Origin: Enterococcaceae bacterium OF42-14pH9A
Lineage (GTDB): Bacteria > Bacillota > Bacilli > Lactobacillales > Enterococcaceae
Assembly: GCA_027692465.1 (NCBI GenBank)
Contig: JAQEYU010000004.1
Span: forward strand, 143,865-207,864
Length of the DNA stretch: 64,000 nt
Reading direction: 5' to 3'
This document shows, in pieces, positions 26,223 to 35,573 of the stretch; within the stretch, counting starts at the first letter, position 1, and every line of letters starts with the position of its first letter. The notes under the pieces were generated by a model. That model was given only the letters and a program-made list of their open reading frames with translations. It was not told the origin of the DNA and did no database searches. The position numbers were made by a program, and so were the translations under genes.

Positions 26223-29079
26223 TTCGGAACTTTTGCAGAAGGCTCTGTTTAGAGGATTTATTGATAAAAACAGTGAAGGCTCGAAATTGGATCCGAAATT
26301 TATCGTCAATCAACCAGACAAAAAGGAATTTTTCCTGAACGTGTTGCAAGAAGAGATCGACAACTGCCAGACCTTTACGTTTTCGGTGGCATTTGTGACA
26401 CAGGATGGCTTGAATGCGTTGAAATCCCACTTAGCGGATTTGGCGGATCGTGGCATTCGGGGAAGGATGTTGACGTCGACGTATTTAGGATTTAACGATC
26501 CATATGTATTCGACTCGCTGATGAAAATTCCCAATCTTGAGGTGCGGATTTCTCAGAAAAATGGCTTTCACTCGAAGGGGTATTTATTTGATCGAGGGAC
26601 GTACCAGTCCTTTGTGATCGGCAGCTCCAATTTGACCATGAATGCTTTGAAGCTCAATTATGAATGGAACATTTTGCTGACGACGCAGGATCACGGGGCG
26701 GTGATTGAGGAAATTCAGCAGCATCTGGAGGCGGAGTGGCAGCAGGCTATCCCGCTTTCAAAGTCGTGGTTAGCCAATTATGAAGCCCATTATCAGCCGC
26801 AAGAACAAGCTGCGAGCCTGCTTTTGGAGGAGCCGCCTCTGGTTGCAGAAGCCAGCTACATCGTGCCTAATAAAATGCAAAAGCTCGCCCTCCAGAATCT
26901 GCGAGAACTGCGGGCATCTGGGGAGAAAAAAGGATTGGTGATCTCCGCTACTGGGACTGGCAAGACGTATTTGGCGGGCTTTGATGTACAGCAGTTTAAA
27001 CCAAAGAAGCTGTTGTTTATCGTTCACCGGGAACAGATCTTGAACAAGGCCAAGGAGTCTTTTCAAAAGATTATCGGCGGTGAGGCTAGCGATTATGGTA
27101 TCTTATCCGGTAACACCAAGGACACGCAGGCGAAATACCTGTTTGCCACGATCCAAAGTATCTCCCGCGACCAGCACTTGCAGGCGTTTGATCCGGAAGT
27201 TTTTGACTATATCCTAATCGATGAAGTCCACAAAGCCGGAGCAGCCTCTTATCGGAAGGTGATCGATTATTTTGAACCGGACTTTTTACTGGGGATGACG
27301 GCGACACCGGAGCGCACGGATAATTTCAATATCTACCAGCTATTCGATTACAACATCGCCTACGAAATTCGGCTGCAAGAAGCGTTGGAAGAGGATTTGC
27401 TATGCCCGTTTCACTATTTCGGTGTGACTGATTATGAAAAAGACGGGCAGGTGATCGATGAAACCACCGATTTACAATACCTGGTCAATCAAGAGCGGGT
27501 GGACTTTTTGTTGGAGAAGATTGATTACTATGGCTGTTCCCGAAATGACCCCAAAGCGTTGGTCTTTTGTAGTCGCAAAGAAGAAGCGCGGGAACTCTGT
27601 CAGCTGTTTCAAGAACGGGGGGTGCCCGCGGCGTATTTAACCGGTGATCATGGCATCGATGAGCGGGAGCGAGTGGTTAAACAGTTGGAGGAGGGGGAGA
27701 TTCACTACATTTTCACCGTCGATATTTTCAACGAGGGGATCGATATTCCCAAGGTCAACCAGGTGATCATGCTGCGCAACACGCAATCCAGTATCATCTT
27801 CATCCAGCAGCTGGGCCGGGGCCTGCGCAAGGATCCCTCGAAGGCGTTTGTCACGATCATTGATTTTATCGGCAATTACCGCAACAACTATATGATTCCG
27901 ATGGCGCTGTCTGGTGACATCAGTCGCAACAAAAACAACCTGCGCAAGGATACTTTCGATACCACTTACATCACCGGCTTGTCGTCGATTAATTTCGAAG
28001 CGGTGGCAAAAGAACGCATCTATCAGTCCATTGATGCTGCGAAGCTGGACGATATGAAGACCCTGCGAGAGATTTTTCTCAACTTGAAAAACCGCCTCAA
28101 TCGCGTACCGTATTTAGAGGATTACTGGCAGCATGGCGTGGTGGATCCTTCCATCATTGCCACTAAGTTCACCTCTTATTATGATTTTTTAGTGAAAATG
28201 AAAGCCAACGAAGGGAAAATCTCCCCCACAGCCAATAAACAGCTGATGCTGATTTCCCGCGAGCTACTGCCGGGCACCCGCCGACATGAACTGCTGTTAT
28301 TACAGGCACTGATGGCGGAGGAAACACTGTCCTTGGCGGATTTTCGCCGGTTGGCTCAAGCAGAAGGAATCCTGGCAGACGAGGCAACGCTGTCTTCGGC
28401 GGTGCGTACGCTGGATCTGTCCTTTTTTACCGGCGGCATGAAAAAAAGCTATGAGGGTGCGGCACTGGTGAGTTGCCACGGAGACGTGATTCGTCGCAGT
28501 GAAGGCTTCACCCAGGCGCTGACCAATCCATTTTATCGCTTGTTGCTGACCGATCTGCTGGCCACCGCCCGCTTGAAGGCTGACGGCTATGCGCCGGATC
28601 AGCCCTTGACGATGTATAAAAAATACCGGCGCCGGGATGTCTTGCGCCTGCTGAACTGGCAGGAGCAAATGGTGGATCAGAATATCGGCGGCTATACCTA
28701 CAAAGACGGCAAGTTCGTCATCTTCATGCGGATCCACAAAGGCGAAAACTTCACTGGTGCCCAAATGGCCTACGAGGACGCCATTTTGGATCCACAGCGG
28801 ATCTTGTATTACACAAAGGCCCCTCGTTCCCTTACTTCGCCAGAGTCTCAAATCCTGCTGGATCCGGCAGGTTGGCAGTTTTACATGTTTGCCCAAAAGA
28901 ACAACGACGAGGGCACCGACTTCTACTATCTTGGCCAAGTTACCCCGCTGCCCGGCACCGTGGCTGAGCATATGAAGCCGACCCAAGATGGTACCAAACG
29001 CAGCGTCGTCTCCGCCGAATTCCAGTTGCAAGAAGCACTGGAGGGTAAGTTCTACCGGTATTTGGTAGGCGAAGACTAA
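26215..29079 (+). CDS. PLD-nuclease/SF2 helicase/DUF3427 protein
   Basis: 954 residues from ATG 26215. Order: a phospholipase-D type nuclease domain (about 30-190) with one HxKx4D motif in FHSKGYLFD and GSSNLT; an SF2 helicase with Walker A SATGTGKTY (Lys250), DEVH at Asp336, TATPERTD and QQLGRGLRKDPSK; then a long DUF3427-type C-terminal region. It is presumed to act on DNA during repair or defence. The gene overlaps the Nudix gene, suggesting joint work on damaged nucleotides or DNA. The architecture is complete, with no frameshift. Confidence 0.88.
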   Translation: MTNSELLQKALFRGFIDKNSEGSKLDPKFIVNQPDKKEFFLNVLQEEIDNCQTFTFSVAFVTQDGLNALKSHLADLADRGIRGRMLTSTYLGFNDPYVFDSLMKIPNLEVRISQKNGFHSKGYLFDRGTYQSFVIGSSNLTMNALKLNYEWNILLTTQDHGAVIEEIQQHLEAEWQQAIPLSKSWLANYEAHYQPQEQAASLLLEEPPLVAEASYIVPNKMQKLALQNLRELRASGEKKGLVISATGTGKTYLAGFDVQQFKPKKLLFIVHREQILNKAKESFQKIIGGEASDYGILSGNTKDTQAKYLFATIQSISRDQHLQAFDPEVFDYILIDEVHKAGAASYRKVIDYFEPDFLLGMTATPERTDNFNIYQLFDYNIAYEIRLQEALEEDLLCPFHYFGVTDYEKDGQVIDETTDLQYLVNQERVDFLLEKIDYYGCSRNDPKALVFCSRKEEARELCQLFQERGVPAAYLTGDHGIDERERVVKQLEEGEIHYIFTVDIFNEGIDIPKVNQVIMLRNTQSSIIFIQQLGRGLRKDPSKAFVTIIDFIGNYRNNYMIPMALSGDISRNKNNLRKDTFDTTYITGLSSINFEAVAKERIYQSIDAAKLDDMKTLREIFLNLKNRLNRVPYLEDYWQHGVVDPSIIATKFTSYYDFLVKMKANEGKISPTANKQLMLISRELLPGTRRHELLLLQALMAEETLSLADFRRLAQAEGILADEATLSSAVRTLDLSFFTGGMKKSYEGAALVSCHGDVIRRSEGFTQALTNPFYRLLLTDLLATARLKADGYAPDQPLTMYKKYRRRDVLRLLNWQEQMVDQNIGGYTYKDGKFVIFMRIHKGENFTGAQMAYEDAILDPQRILYYTKAPRSLTSPESQILLDPAGWQFYMFAQKNNDEGTDFYYLGQVTPLPGTVAEHMKPTQDGTKRSVVSAEFQLQEALEGKFYRYLVGED

Positions 29080-29499
29080 CCTCCCACCCACAATCCGCCG
29101 CTAAGAAAAATCGGCGTAGCTCGCAGTGGCCCGAGCGTCTATTGTGGAGTGAAGCCGATTAGTGGCGGATGCTGAAGTCAACTGGCAGCCGACGGGCGGG
29201 TTATCGCTCAGGTTATCGCCCGTTTTATCGCTCAGAAAATGGGCGATACCCTCGATTTTATGGTATGCTCGAAAAAAACGGTGGGACCAAAGATGAAGCC
29301 ACCCTTTGCGATAAGCAATGCAATGCTTAGGGCGTGTCTGAAAACGCCAGTGGCAGATGTTTTGGTCCTTTTAACCGCAATCTACGTCGTAAATGCTCGC
29401 TTATGCACCACATAAGCTGCGCTTTACTCCTTGATTTCGGCAAAAAGTCCGCAAAAATCTGGATTCCCCCAGAGTTTTCAGACACGCCTTAATAAAATC
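29080..29499. other. Intergenic region with weak terminator and R2 repeat
   Basis: A weak hairpin (ACGGGCG with CGCCCGT, 29192-29224, followed by TTTT) may end the helicase transcript. Repeated TTATCGC units are found at 29200-29235. The second half is the R2 element (29331-29490). No gene is supported. Confidence 0.5.
29331..29490 (-). repeat. R2 interspersed repeat, full copy 1
   Basis: About 160 bases bounded by inverted ends GGCGTGTCTGAAAAC and GTTTTCAGACACGCC. Its reverse complement aligns along its length with 47203-47359. The sequence between the ends holds no open frame with a ribosome site. It stands immediately before the truncated 5' end of the fic remnant, and may have removed that gene's start. 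Confidence 0.8.
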
Positions 29500-29730
29500 G
29501 TCGACATTTCAACAGCAGTCGGAAATCTGGAATTTCAAGTGGAGCGAAACCTGAAGCTACGAAAGGAAAATCGCATAAAACCGATCCATTCTTCACTGGC
29601 TATCGAGCAGAATACCCTGACAGTCCAACAAGTTACGGATATCATCGATGGCAAACGTGTATTGGGAAATCCTAAAGAGATCCGTGAAGTGAAAAATGCT
29701 TATGACGCTTACGAGGAAATTCTGATATAA
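29500..29730 (+). pseudogene. fic remnant, N-terminal fragment
   Basis: The translation contains NRIKPIHSSLAIEQNTLT, then QVTDIIDGKRVLGNPKEIREVKNAYDAYE, which is the N-terminal helical domain of Fic-family AMP-transferases including the inhibitory-type S/TxxxE(G/N)-like helix region. The normal start is missing, because upstream lies an R2 repeat, and the frame stops at TAA 29728-29730 before the catalytic HPFxxGNGR motif. The C-terminal part resumes at about 30495. The gene cannot make an active Fic enzyme. Confidence 0.8.
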
Positions 29731-29772
29731 GAAAGCTGGTTGGGTATCAAGTAGTACAGAGGATGATACAGC

Positions 29773-30444
29773 GTGGATATAAATTTTGATTTTCGTAATG
29801 ATAGCAAATGTGGTGACCCTGATACAGACAGTCCTAAACTGTATCAAGCTCATAAAATTTTATGGAGCAAAATGTTACCTTGTGGAAAGGCTTTTGATTT
29901 GGAAATTGTAGCCAATTATGGCCGACTACTGCTCAAAAGCGACTTCGGTAACCTGTCTAGCGATAGAATGTGCCCGCATTTTGACGGAAAGTATAAAGGG
30001 AAATTTGACGGCTGGCTGCCTGACTCTGAACGAGAAGAACTAAAATATAAAGTTCGCACCATTGGAGGTCACATTATTTTTCCTGCACATAGGAGAGATG
30101 GATTTACAATAAATCAGGCGAGAGGGATACAGCGACTGATAGGTGACAGATTCGATTTAACTTTAGAATGTATTAGACGTTTTTATCAAGAGGAGCAAAG
30201 TCCTCTATATGATACGCTCATAAGATACAAAGATTTTTTCGATTTGTTTATTGATTTCAATGGATATACTGACTTTTTCATGTTGCAGGATTTTATAGAT
30301 GAAAAACAACAAATAAACTTTTCTTTGCCATTTGACAATTTTAATCGATCGGCATTACCCTTAACAGTCGAAGAATACAAACAATATAAAACTTGTATTG
30401 TAGATTTAATGAACAAAAGAAACAAAAGATTAGCTGTTTTTTGA
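29773..30444 (+). CDS. DUF6994-type hypothetical protein
   Basis: 223 residues from GTG 29773, after a GAGGATG ribosome site. The start DINFDFRNDSKCGDPDTDSPKLYQAHKILWSKMLPCGKAFDL matches what I recall of DUF6994. No membrane segments are present, and several conserved Trp/Asp/His positions are visible (GGHIIFPAHR, INQARG). Base composition is clearly more AT-rich than the flanks. It lies exactly where the middle of the fic gene should be, so it was probably inserted there. Function unknown. Confidence 0.65.
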   Translation: MDINFDFRNDSKCGDPDTDSPKLYQAHKILWSKMLPCGKAFDLEIVANYGRLLLKSDFGNLSSDRMCPHFDGKYKGKFDGWLPDSEREELKYKVRTIGGHIIFPAHRRDGFTINQARGIQRLIGDRFDLTLECIRRFYQEEQSPLYDTLIRYKDFFDLFIDFNGYTDFFMLQDFIDEKQQINFSLPFDNFNRSALPLTVEEYKQYKTCIVDLMNKRNKRLAVF

Positions 30445-30494
30445 AAATCTCAGTTTGTAAAGCTATGTAATTATTCCCAAATGATATCTTAATT

Positions 30495-30943
30495 ATACAT
30501 GGGCAGACGGTAATTCTTACTGCTTGGCAGCCGCTTTTTGCCTGGTTACCGATTGGGACGATGATTTATGAGCATCAGCAGTCCTACTACGACATGCTTG
30601 GTCAAGCAGACAAAGAGGGACGATCTGATCCCTTTATCGAATTTACGCTGGATATGATTCTTGAGACGCTTACTACTTATAAAACGAAGGAAATCCTGCC
30701 TGACAAAATGAACGATGACGACCCTGATGAGCTGCGGAGAAAATGACGGCCGGCGCTGTTCAGACCTATCGCTTATTGAAGCAGTACCTCACCTTGCATG
30801 GACAGATCACTACTGCCGCTGCAAGCAGATTGACCGGCAAAGCAGCAACGACTATGCGCAGGTACTTGGCGGAGTTCGTTTCTTTAGGGCTGCTAGAAGC
30901 ACATGGTGGCAACCGCAATCGAACATACTCATTGAAGTGAGAA
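30495..30943 (+). pseudogene. fic remnant, C-terminal fragments with frameshift
   Basis: In one frame, LTAWQPLFAWLPIGTMIYEHQ continues into YYDMLGQADKEGRSDPFIEFTLDMIL, the helix typical of the end of the Fic core. This stops at TGA 30744-30746. The next frame, starting within the overlap at 30743, encodes TAGAVQTYRLLKQYLTLHGQ and a winged-helix end GLLEAHGGNRNRTYSL, the usual C-terminal wHTH of such Fic proteins, to 30940. A single frameshift separates the two pieces, and the catalytic loop is absent. Confidence 0.8.
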
Positions 30944-31090
30944 AAGCCAGCGATTGTTGGGTTTTCAGATGCACCCTAATCCGCGACTATACGTCCTTCG
31001 CATTGTTCTCCGGGTCTTGGCGGCTGTGAAGGCGGGTGCTCGTGATTGATCTTGGATAGTCGAAGGGCGCAAAAGCCAGCTGACCAACTT

Positions 31091-31156
31091 AAAATCCCCG
31101 CCAACTCTGGTGGTCACCCTTTTTTAGGGCAGGACCTAAGAGTTGGCGGGGATTTT
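31091..31156. terminator. Long bidirectional hairpin terminator
   Basis: AAAATCCCCGCCAACTCT pairs perfectly with AGAGTTGGCGGGGATTTT around a 30-base loop. It lies between the fic remnant (plus) and the orphan minus-strand ORF and can act in both directions. Confidence 0.8.
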
Positions 31157-31197
31157 GGTGTTAACCCGTGTTTGCGGCAAAGGGAAGTCGGCGGAAG

Positions 31198-31680
31198 TTA
31201 TACATCGCCTTCATTTTCGACAACCGTGCTTTTTTCTAAGTTTAGAATCTCATCGAGCATAAATGAGATATTTGAACGGGAGTGTTGCCACTCATTTTCG
31301 ATAGCTATTTTTTGCCATGATTCGGCATAAGTGGCGTAGTTTGCAGCCTTTTTACGAAAGTAAGCGAGGAAGCGCTGCGAATCATCTGAAAGAGCGTCTC
31401 GAAAAGCTACTGCCGCCAAGTCTTTTTTGTCGTTTGGCAGAAGCCAGTTCGTAATCACATGATCTAAATTCAGCGCATTGAAATACAAGTAAAAGGGGAT
31501 TTTTGAGGGGCTGTAAGTAATACCACCCTTCAGTGCATCAACAAAATCCCGCTTTTTACGCCAACGCTTTAGCAAGGCTTGTCGAGCGGATTCGGAGATG
31601 GTGCGGCCTTCTTTTTCCGGAAATTCCACCGATAAATCAGGAAGGATTGCCGGCAAAGAAATTTTGACATACAAAGTCAC
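31198..31680 (-). CDS. Orphan hypothetical protein, start uncertain
   Basis: 160 residues counted from GTG 31680. I do not recognise it. It is mostly helical and charged, with KRWRKKRDFVDALKGGITYSPSKIPFYLYFNALNLDHVITNWLLP in the middle. No ribosome site precedes the GTG and the frame stays open a further 16 codons up to a stop at about 31729, without another good start. It may therefore be 5'-truncated, like the neighbouring fic remnant. The region is AT-rich relative to the rest of the window and looks acquired. Confidence 0.45.
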   Translation of the reverse strand: MTLYVKISLPAILPDLSVEFPEKEGRTISESARQALLKRWRKKRDFVDALKGGITYSPSKIPFYLYFNALNLDHVITNWLLPNDKKDLAAVAFRDALSDDSQRFLAYFRKKAANYATYAESWQKIAIENEWQHSRSNISFMLDEILNLEKSTVVENEGDV

Positions 31681-31790
31681 TAGTGTTGCACGGGCTGGGT
31701 TAAAGAAAAGCGGTCCGGTTGTTATCTTTCACTGGTTGGTTAATCGTGAAGGCTATTTACTTGCATCGGATGAAGCCAGATCCTGTAAAG

Positions 31791-31849
31791 GTTAATCGAG
31801 TTAAGAATGAAGAGATAACATTGACCATTAATGAAAACGCTGTTATTCT
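31791..31849 (+). promoter_or_regulatory. Promoter with GTTAA repeats and cre, glycan operon 1
   Basis: GTTAA occurs at 31791 and 31800 (9-base period). Then come TTGACC (31821-31826), 17 bases and TATTCT (31844-31849). The cre-like TGAAAACGCTGTTA at 31832-31845 lies between and over the -10. The same arrangement with identical distances is found at 37702-37760. The GTTAA pair sits at about -56 to -42, an activator-type position for the ArsR-like regulator. Confidence 0.75.
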
Positions 31850-31953
31850 CGGGGAGTCAGAAGGTTTTTGAGTCCAATAGGAGAAAATTGTCCAGTAAGT
31901 GAGGCTGTCACTGGATTTATGGAATTAAAATGATAAAAATGGCAGGTGTCTAG

Positions 31954-33480
31954 ATGGTAAAAATTGATCCAACACAACTAAAATTTCAATTGCAAAAGGC
32001 AGATCGCAGATTTTGTTCAACCAAACGATTGTTAGGAAGGGTCAACAGTCAGTGCTATTCTGATCGGCTCTATCAGCGAGATCATAAGGAAGCCGGTGTG
32101 ACAGTCTCCGGTGGGGAGACTGTCACATTTGCAAGGGAGGGACAACAAGGAGCAGCGGATACACAGGAATCCATTCAGGAATCGCGGATTTTTGTGTCTG
32201 GAGTGGCGCCGTTTTATCAAATTGATTTTGCGGTTTTACAGCATTCCGGTGGGGAAATCCAAGCGGTACTTTCCTATCCGGATATGGAAATCGTAATTGC
32301 TCTGCAGAAAACAGCGACATCAGACTCTAAAGTCACGATACAGATCAATAAAGAGCAACAGGTACAGCAACGAATCGAGGTGGGGGAACTGGGCGTTTTG
32401 CCGTCGCCGTATCAGGTTTGTATGCTGGTTAGTGGGGCTGATAAATTAGCGTTATTTGTTTCCACAGGCGGTAAGATTGTGAATACTTTTCAGGTAGCGC
32501 TGGCGGGAGTCGACTTTTATCAAAAAGCCTATCTTGAGACACAAGCCGGACAAGTATGGATTGGCGCGGCATTGCCTGCTGGCGCGGTGTGTGAATTGGG
32601 GGAAATCGCAGTTTCGCAATCCTGCGGCGTAGGGCAAGCGGATCCGCGGATACTGCATGACCAAGCTGGACGGCCAATAATCGAGAAGGGTCGGGTCTTT
32701 GTCGCGATGACGACACGGGGAATCGAAGACATTCAAGCTATTTATTCTTTCGATCTGGATGGCGGGGATTGGCGGCTGGAAGGACAACTGCTGTTTGACC
32801 TTGGTGGAGATACTTATCACAATTTCACGGCTGCAGATATTATGTTCAATGAAGCGGATCAACACTGGTATGTTTTTCCAGTCAGTCATAATCGCGACCA
32901 CCAGTTGTATATTGGTAAGACAACGCAAGATATTCGGTATGGGGTGAGTATTTTGGATATTCAGCAGTTGGACTATCCGAAATCGGGCAATGATGAAGAT
33001 TTTTATTGTTTTTTTGACCGGCAAGAAAATAAATGGCGTGCACCTTATTGCAAGGCGACCTCTAAGGGCTATCAGCTCCACCTGCTGGAGGCTGCTGAGA
33101 TAGCAGGACCGTGGCAGACGGTAACTAAAACAAGCATCACCAGCTTCACCGGGCCAATTATTCAGAAAATTGGTGAGGAGACGTATATTTTTACTGGCCG
33201 CGGAATTGATACCTTTGAGATTCTGTCCTATCCGGCACTGGAAAAAATCGGGGAGCTCACCTATAACGGCAAGACAGAATCGATTAACATCTGGCCAGTT
33301 ATTTTTCCTTTACCAATGGGAAACAAAGCTTGCTACGCTATGCTGACTTTTGATCGGATTGCACCTTTGGGAGGTTGGTCTTACGGAGGCAGTTACTTTT
33401 ATAAAAGCCAGCTATTTGATACATCCGGGTGGGCAGACGACGGCCTTTTCCGGGAGCAAAAGACTGCATTGAATCAATGA
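31954..33480 (+). CDS. Beta-propeller glycosidase-like protein (GH43/GH32-like fold)
   Basis: 508 residues. The N-terminal half (about 60-215) looks like a beta-sandwich. The second half has the repeated blades of a five-bladed propeller: FVAMTTRGIEDIQAIYSFDLDGGDWRLEG, FNEADQHWYVFPVSHNRDHQLYIGK, FDRQENKWRAPYCKA, then GPIIQKIGEETYIFTGRG. Such folds occur in GH43, GH32 and GH130, but I cannot identify the acid triad, so the activity is open. No signal peptide is present. It is the first gene behind the shared promoter, followed 25 bases later by the isomerase. Confidence 0.6.
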   Translation: MVKIDPTQLKFQLQKADRRFCSTKRLLGRVNSQCYSDRLYQRDHKEAGVTVSGGETVTFAREGQQGAADTQESIQESRIFVSGVAPFYQIDFAVLQHSGGEIQAVLSYPDMEIVIALQKTATSDSKVTIQINKEQQVQQRIEVGELGVLPSPYQVCMLVSGADKLALFVSTGGKIVNTFQVALAGVDFYQKAYLETQAGQVWIGAALPAGAVCELGEIAVSQSCGVGQADPRILHDQAGRPIIEKGRVFVAMTTRGIEDIQAIYSFDLDGGDWRLEGQLLFDLGGDTYHNFTAADIMFNEADQHWYVFPVSHNRDHQLYIGKTTQDIRYGVSILDIQQLDYPKSGNDEDFYCFFDRQENKWRAPYCKATSKGYQLHLLEAAEIAGPWQTVTKTSITSFTGPIIQKIGEETYIFTGRGIDTFEILSYPALEKIGELTYNGKTESINIWPVIFPLPMGNKACYAMLTFDRIAPLGGWSYGGSYFYKSQLFDTSGWADDGLFREQKTALNQ

Positions 33481-33505
33481 AAACTAAAGAAATGAGGCAA
33501 TCAAT

Positions 33506-34396
33506 ATGAACAATTTCACTATCACCGCTTTTGCAGACGAGATTGCCGGTGACTTGGACCTGCAGATCAAAGGGTTGAAAGAAAACGGCATCTCCCATAT
33601 CGAAGTTCGGGGGATCAATGGCACGAACGTCAGTGAGTTGACCGTTGATCAAGCAGCGATGTATAAAACGATTCTTCATGAAAATGGAATCAAGGTCTCT
33701 TCCATCGGTTCACCCATCGGTAAGATCACGATTGAGGAGCCCTTTGAGGCGCATCTGGCACTGTTCAAACATGTACTGGACTTGGCAGTGATCTTCGAAA
33801 GTCCCTTTGTCCGGATGTTCAGTTTCTTTATCCCAGAAGGAAAAGAGGCTGATGCCTACCATGAGGCTGTCGTGGCTCGTTGGCGGCAATTTCTCGCAAT
33901 AGCGGCAGACTATCCGCAGATTACCCTGCTTCACGAAAACGAAAAAGACATCTACGGGGATACGCCGGAACGCTGCTTGAAATTGTTGACCGAGCTGAAT
34001 AGCCCGCAAGTCAAAGCCGCTTTTGATCCGGCGAACTTTGTTCAGTGTGATGTGGCGGTTTATCCTCACGCCTACGAGTTGTTAAAAGAGTATATCGGGT
34101 ACATGCATATCAAAGATGCCCGCTTTGCCGATCATAAAGTGACCCCGGCCGGTCTGGGAGACGGCAAGGTGGCGCTTGTTTTAAAAGCGCTGGTTAGTGC
34201 CGGGTTTGAAGGCTTCGCGTCATTGGAGCCCCACTTGTCGATTTTCGACGGGTTTGCGGATTTGGAAAAAGCGGGGACCTCCATCGCTGCTGCAGAAGGT
34301 GATGCAGACAAATCCGATGGTGAAAAGCTGTTTACTGTAGCTAGTGAAGCGCTGAAGAAAATCCTCGTTGAAACGATGGGTCAGGAGTGGAAATAA
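33506..34396 (+). CDS. TIM-barrel sugar (phosphate) isomerase/epimerase
   Basis: 296 residues of the xylose-isomerase-like/AP-endonuclease-2 barrel. Likely metal ligands are Glu in LLHENEKDIYGDT, Asp in KAAFDPANFVQC, His in GYMHIKDA and Glu in ASLEPHLSIF. A GAGGCAAT ribosome site precedes the ATG. The family includes sugar isomerases, hydroxypyruvate isomerase and the catalytic subunit of C-glycoside deglycosidases (DgpC/CarC). Adjacent Gfo/Idh/MocA genes favour oxidation followed by isomerisation or elimination of a sugar; a DgpB-like small subunit is not seen. Confidence 0.85.
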   Translation: MNNFTITAFADEIAGDLDLQIKGLKENGISHIEVRGINGTNVSELTVDQAAMYKTILHENGIKVSSIGSPIGKITIEEPFEAHLALFKHVLDLAVIFESPFVRMFSFFIPEGKEADAYHEAVVARWRQFLAIAADYPQITLLHENEKDIYGDTPERCLKLLTELNSPQVKAAFDPANFVQCDVAVYPHAYELLKEYIGYMHIKDARFADHKVTPAGLGDGKVALVLKALVSAGFEGFASLEPHLSIFDGFADLEKAGTSIAAAEGDADKSDGEKLFTVASEALKKILVETMGQEWK

Positions 34397-34397
34397 T

Positions 34398-35558
34398 ATG
34401 AAAACAGTCAAAATCGGAATCGTCGGTGTCGGAAATATCGGTTCTTTTCATATGCGCAATGTTCTGGGCGGCGAATTGCAACAGGCAGAATTGGTGGCGT
34501 TGTGTGACACCAATCCGGCTAAATTGCAACGTGTTGCCGATGAATATGGCGATCGCTTCAAACTTTATGATCAGGTGGACAGCCTGCTCCAAGATCCGGA
34601 AGTGGATGCCATCATCATCGCGACGCCTCATTATGATCATCCGGTGATCGCCATCGAAGGCCTGAAAGCCGGTAAACATGTCTTGGTGGAAAAACCGGCG
34701 GGTGTTTACACCAAGAAGGTCCGTGAAATGATCGAGGAGTCCGAAAAGCATCCGGAGCTGACCCTTTCACTGGTCTATAACCAACGAATGAATCCCACCT
34801 ATCAAAAAGCCAAAGAATTGGTGGCGAGCGGTCAGATCGGTGAACTGCGCCGGACCAACTGGATCATCACCAACTGGTATCGCTCGCAAAGCTACTATAA
34901 TTCCGGCGGCTGGCGGGCCACTTGGAAAGGCGAAGGCGGCGGTGTCCTTTTGAACCAGGACCCTCATCAGTTGGACCTGTGGCAGTGGATCTGCGGGATG
35001 CCGGCTCGGATTTTCGCTTTTGGGTACTATGGCAAACGGCGGGAAGTGGAAGTTGAAACCGAAGTGACTGCTTATTGCGAGTATGAAAATGGTGCCACCG
35101 GCGTTTTTGTGACAACGACCACCGAGACGCCGGGTACGAACCGCTTTGAGATCGTCGGCTCGCAAGGGAAGATTGTGATTGAAGAGGAGCAGTTGAAATT
35201 CTGGCGCACCGTTATGGACGAAAAGGAATGGAACGAGACCTATACTGGTGGTTTTGGTGAACCGGAAGTTTGGGAGATCAAGATTCCAGTCGAATTTGAC
35301 GGGAATACCGGTCATTTGAAAGTGACTCAGAACTTCATCAACAATATCTTATTTGGCGAAAAATTGATGGCGCCGGCGACCGACGGAATTTATGGGCTGT
35401 CCATTTCAAATGCGATTCATCTGTCTTCCTGGCAGCATCGCTGGGTTGAGCTGCCGATCGACGAAGACCTGTTTTTGGAAGAGTTGAATCAGCGGATTGA
35501 GGGTTCACAAGACAAAGCAGTGGAAGAAAAAGTACTGAACACAGAAAATACCTATTAG
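34398..35558 (+). CDS. Gfo/Idh/MocA-family oxidoreductase
   Basis: 386 residues from ATG 34398, after AGGAGTGG; an in-frame upstream ATG at 34368 lies inside the preceding gene. The Rossmann fold (VKIGIVGVGNIGSFHMRNVL), the EKPAGVY motif with catalytic Lys and GGVLLNQDPHQLDLWQWICG (His) are all present. It is one base after the isomerase stop and so co-translated. It probably oxidises a hexose or glycoside at C3 or a similar position with NAD; the actual substrate is not visible. Confidence 0.9.
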   Translation: MKTVKIGIVGVGNIGSFHMRNVLGGELQQAELVALCDTNPAKLQRVADEYGDRFKLYDQVDSLLQDPEVDAIIIATPHYDHPVIAIEGLKAGKHVLVEKPAGVYTKKVREMIEESEKHPELTLSLVYNQRMNPTYQKAKELVASGQIGELRRTNWIITNWYRSQSYYNSGGWRATWKGEGGGVLLNQDPHQLDLWQWICGMPARIFAFGYYGKRREVEVETEVTAYCEYENGATGVFVTTTTETPGTNRFEIVGSQGKIVIEEEQLKFWRTVMDEKEWNETYTGGFGEPEVWEIKIPVEFDGNTGHLKVTQNFINNILFGEKLMAPATDGIYGLSISNAIHLSSWQHRWVELPIDEDLFLEELNQRIEGSQDKAVEEKVLNTENTY

Positions 35559-35573
35559 AAGAGTGTGATCTAA

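Noticed and set aside
29431..29499. Start of the fic frame inside the R2 repeat
   Set aside because: Those codons belong to R2, not to Fic. The Fic match begins after the repeat, so the gene is truncated.
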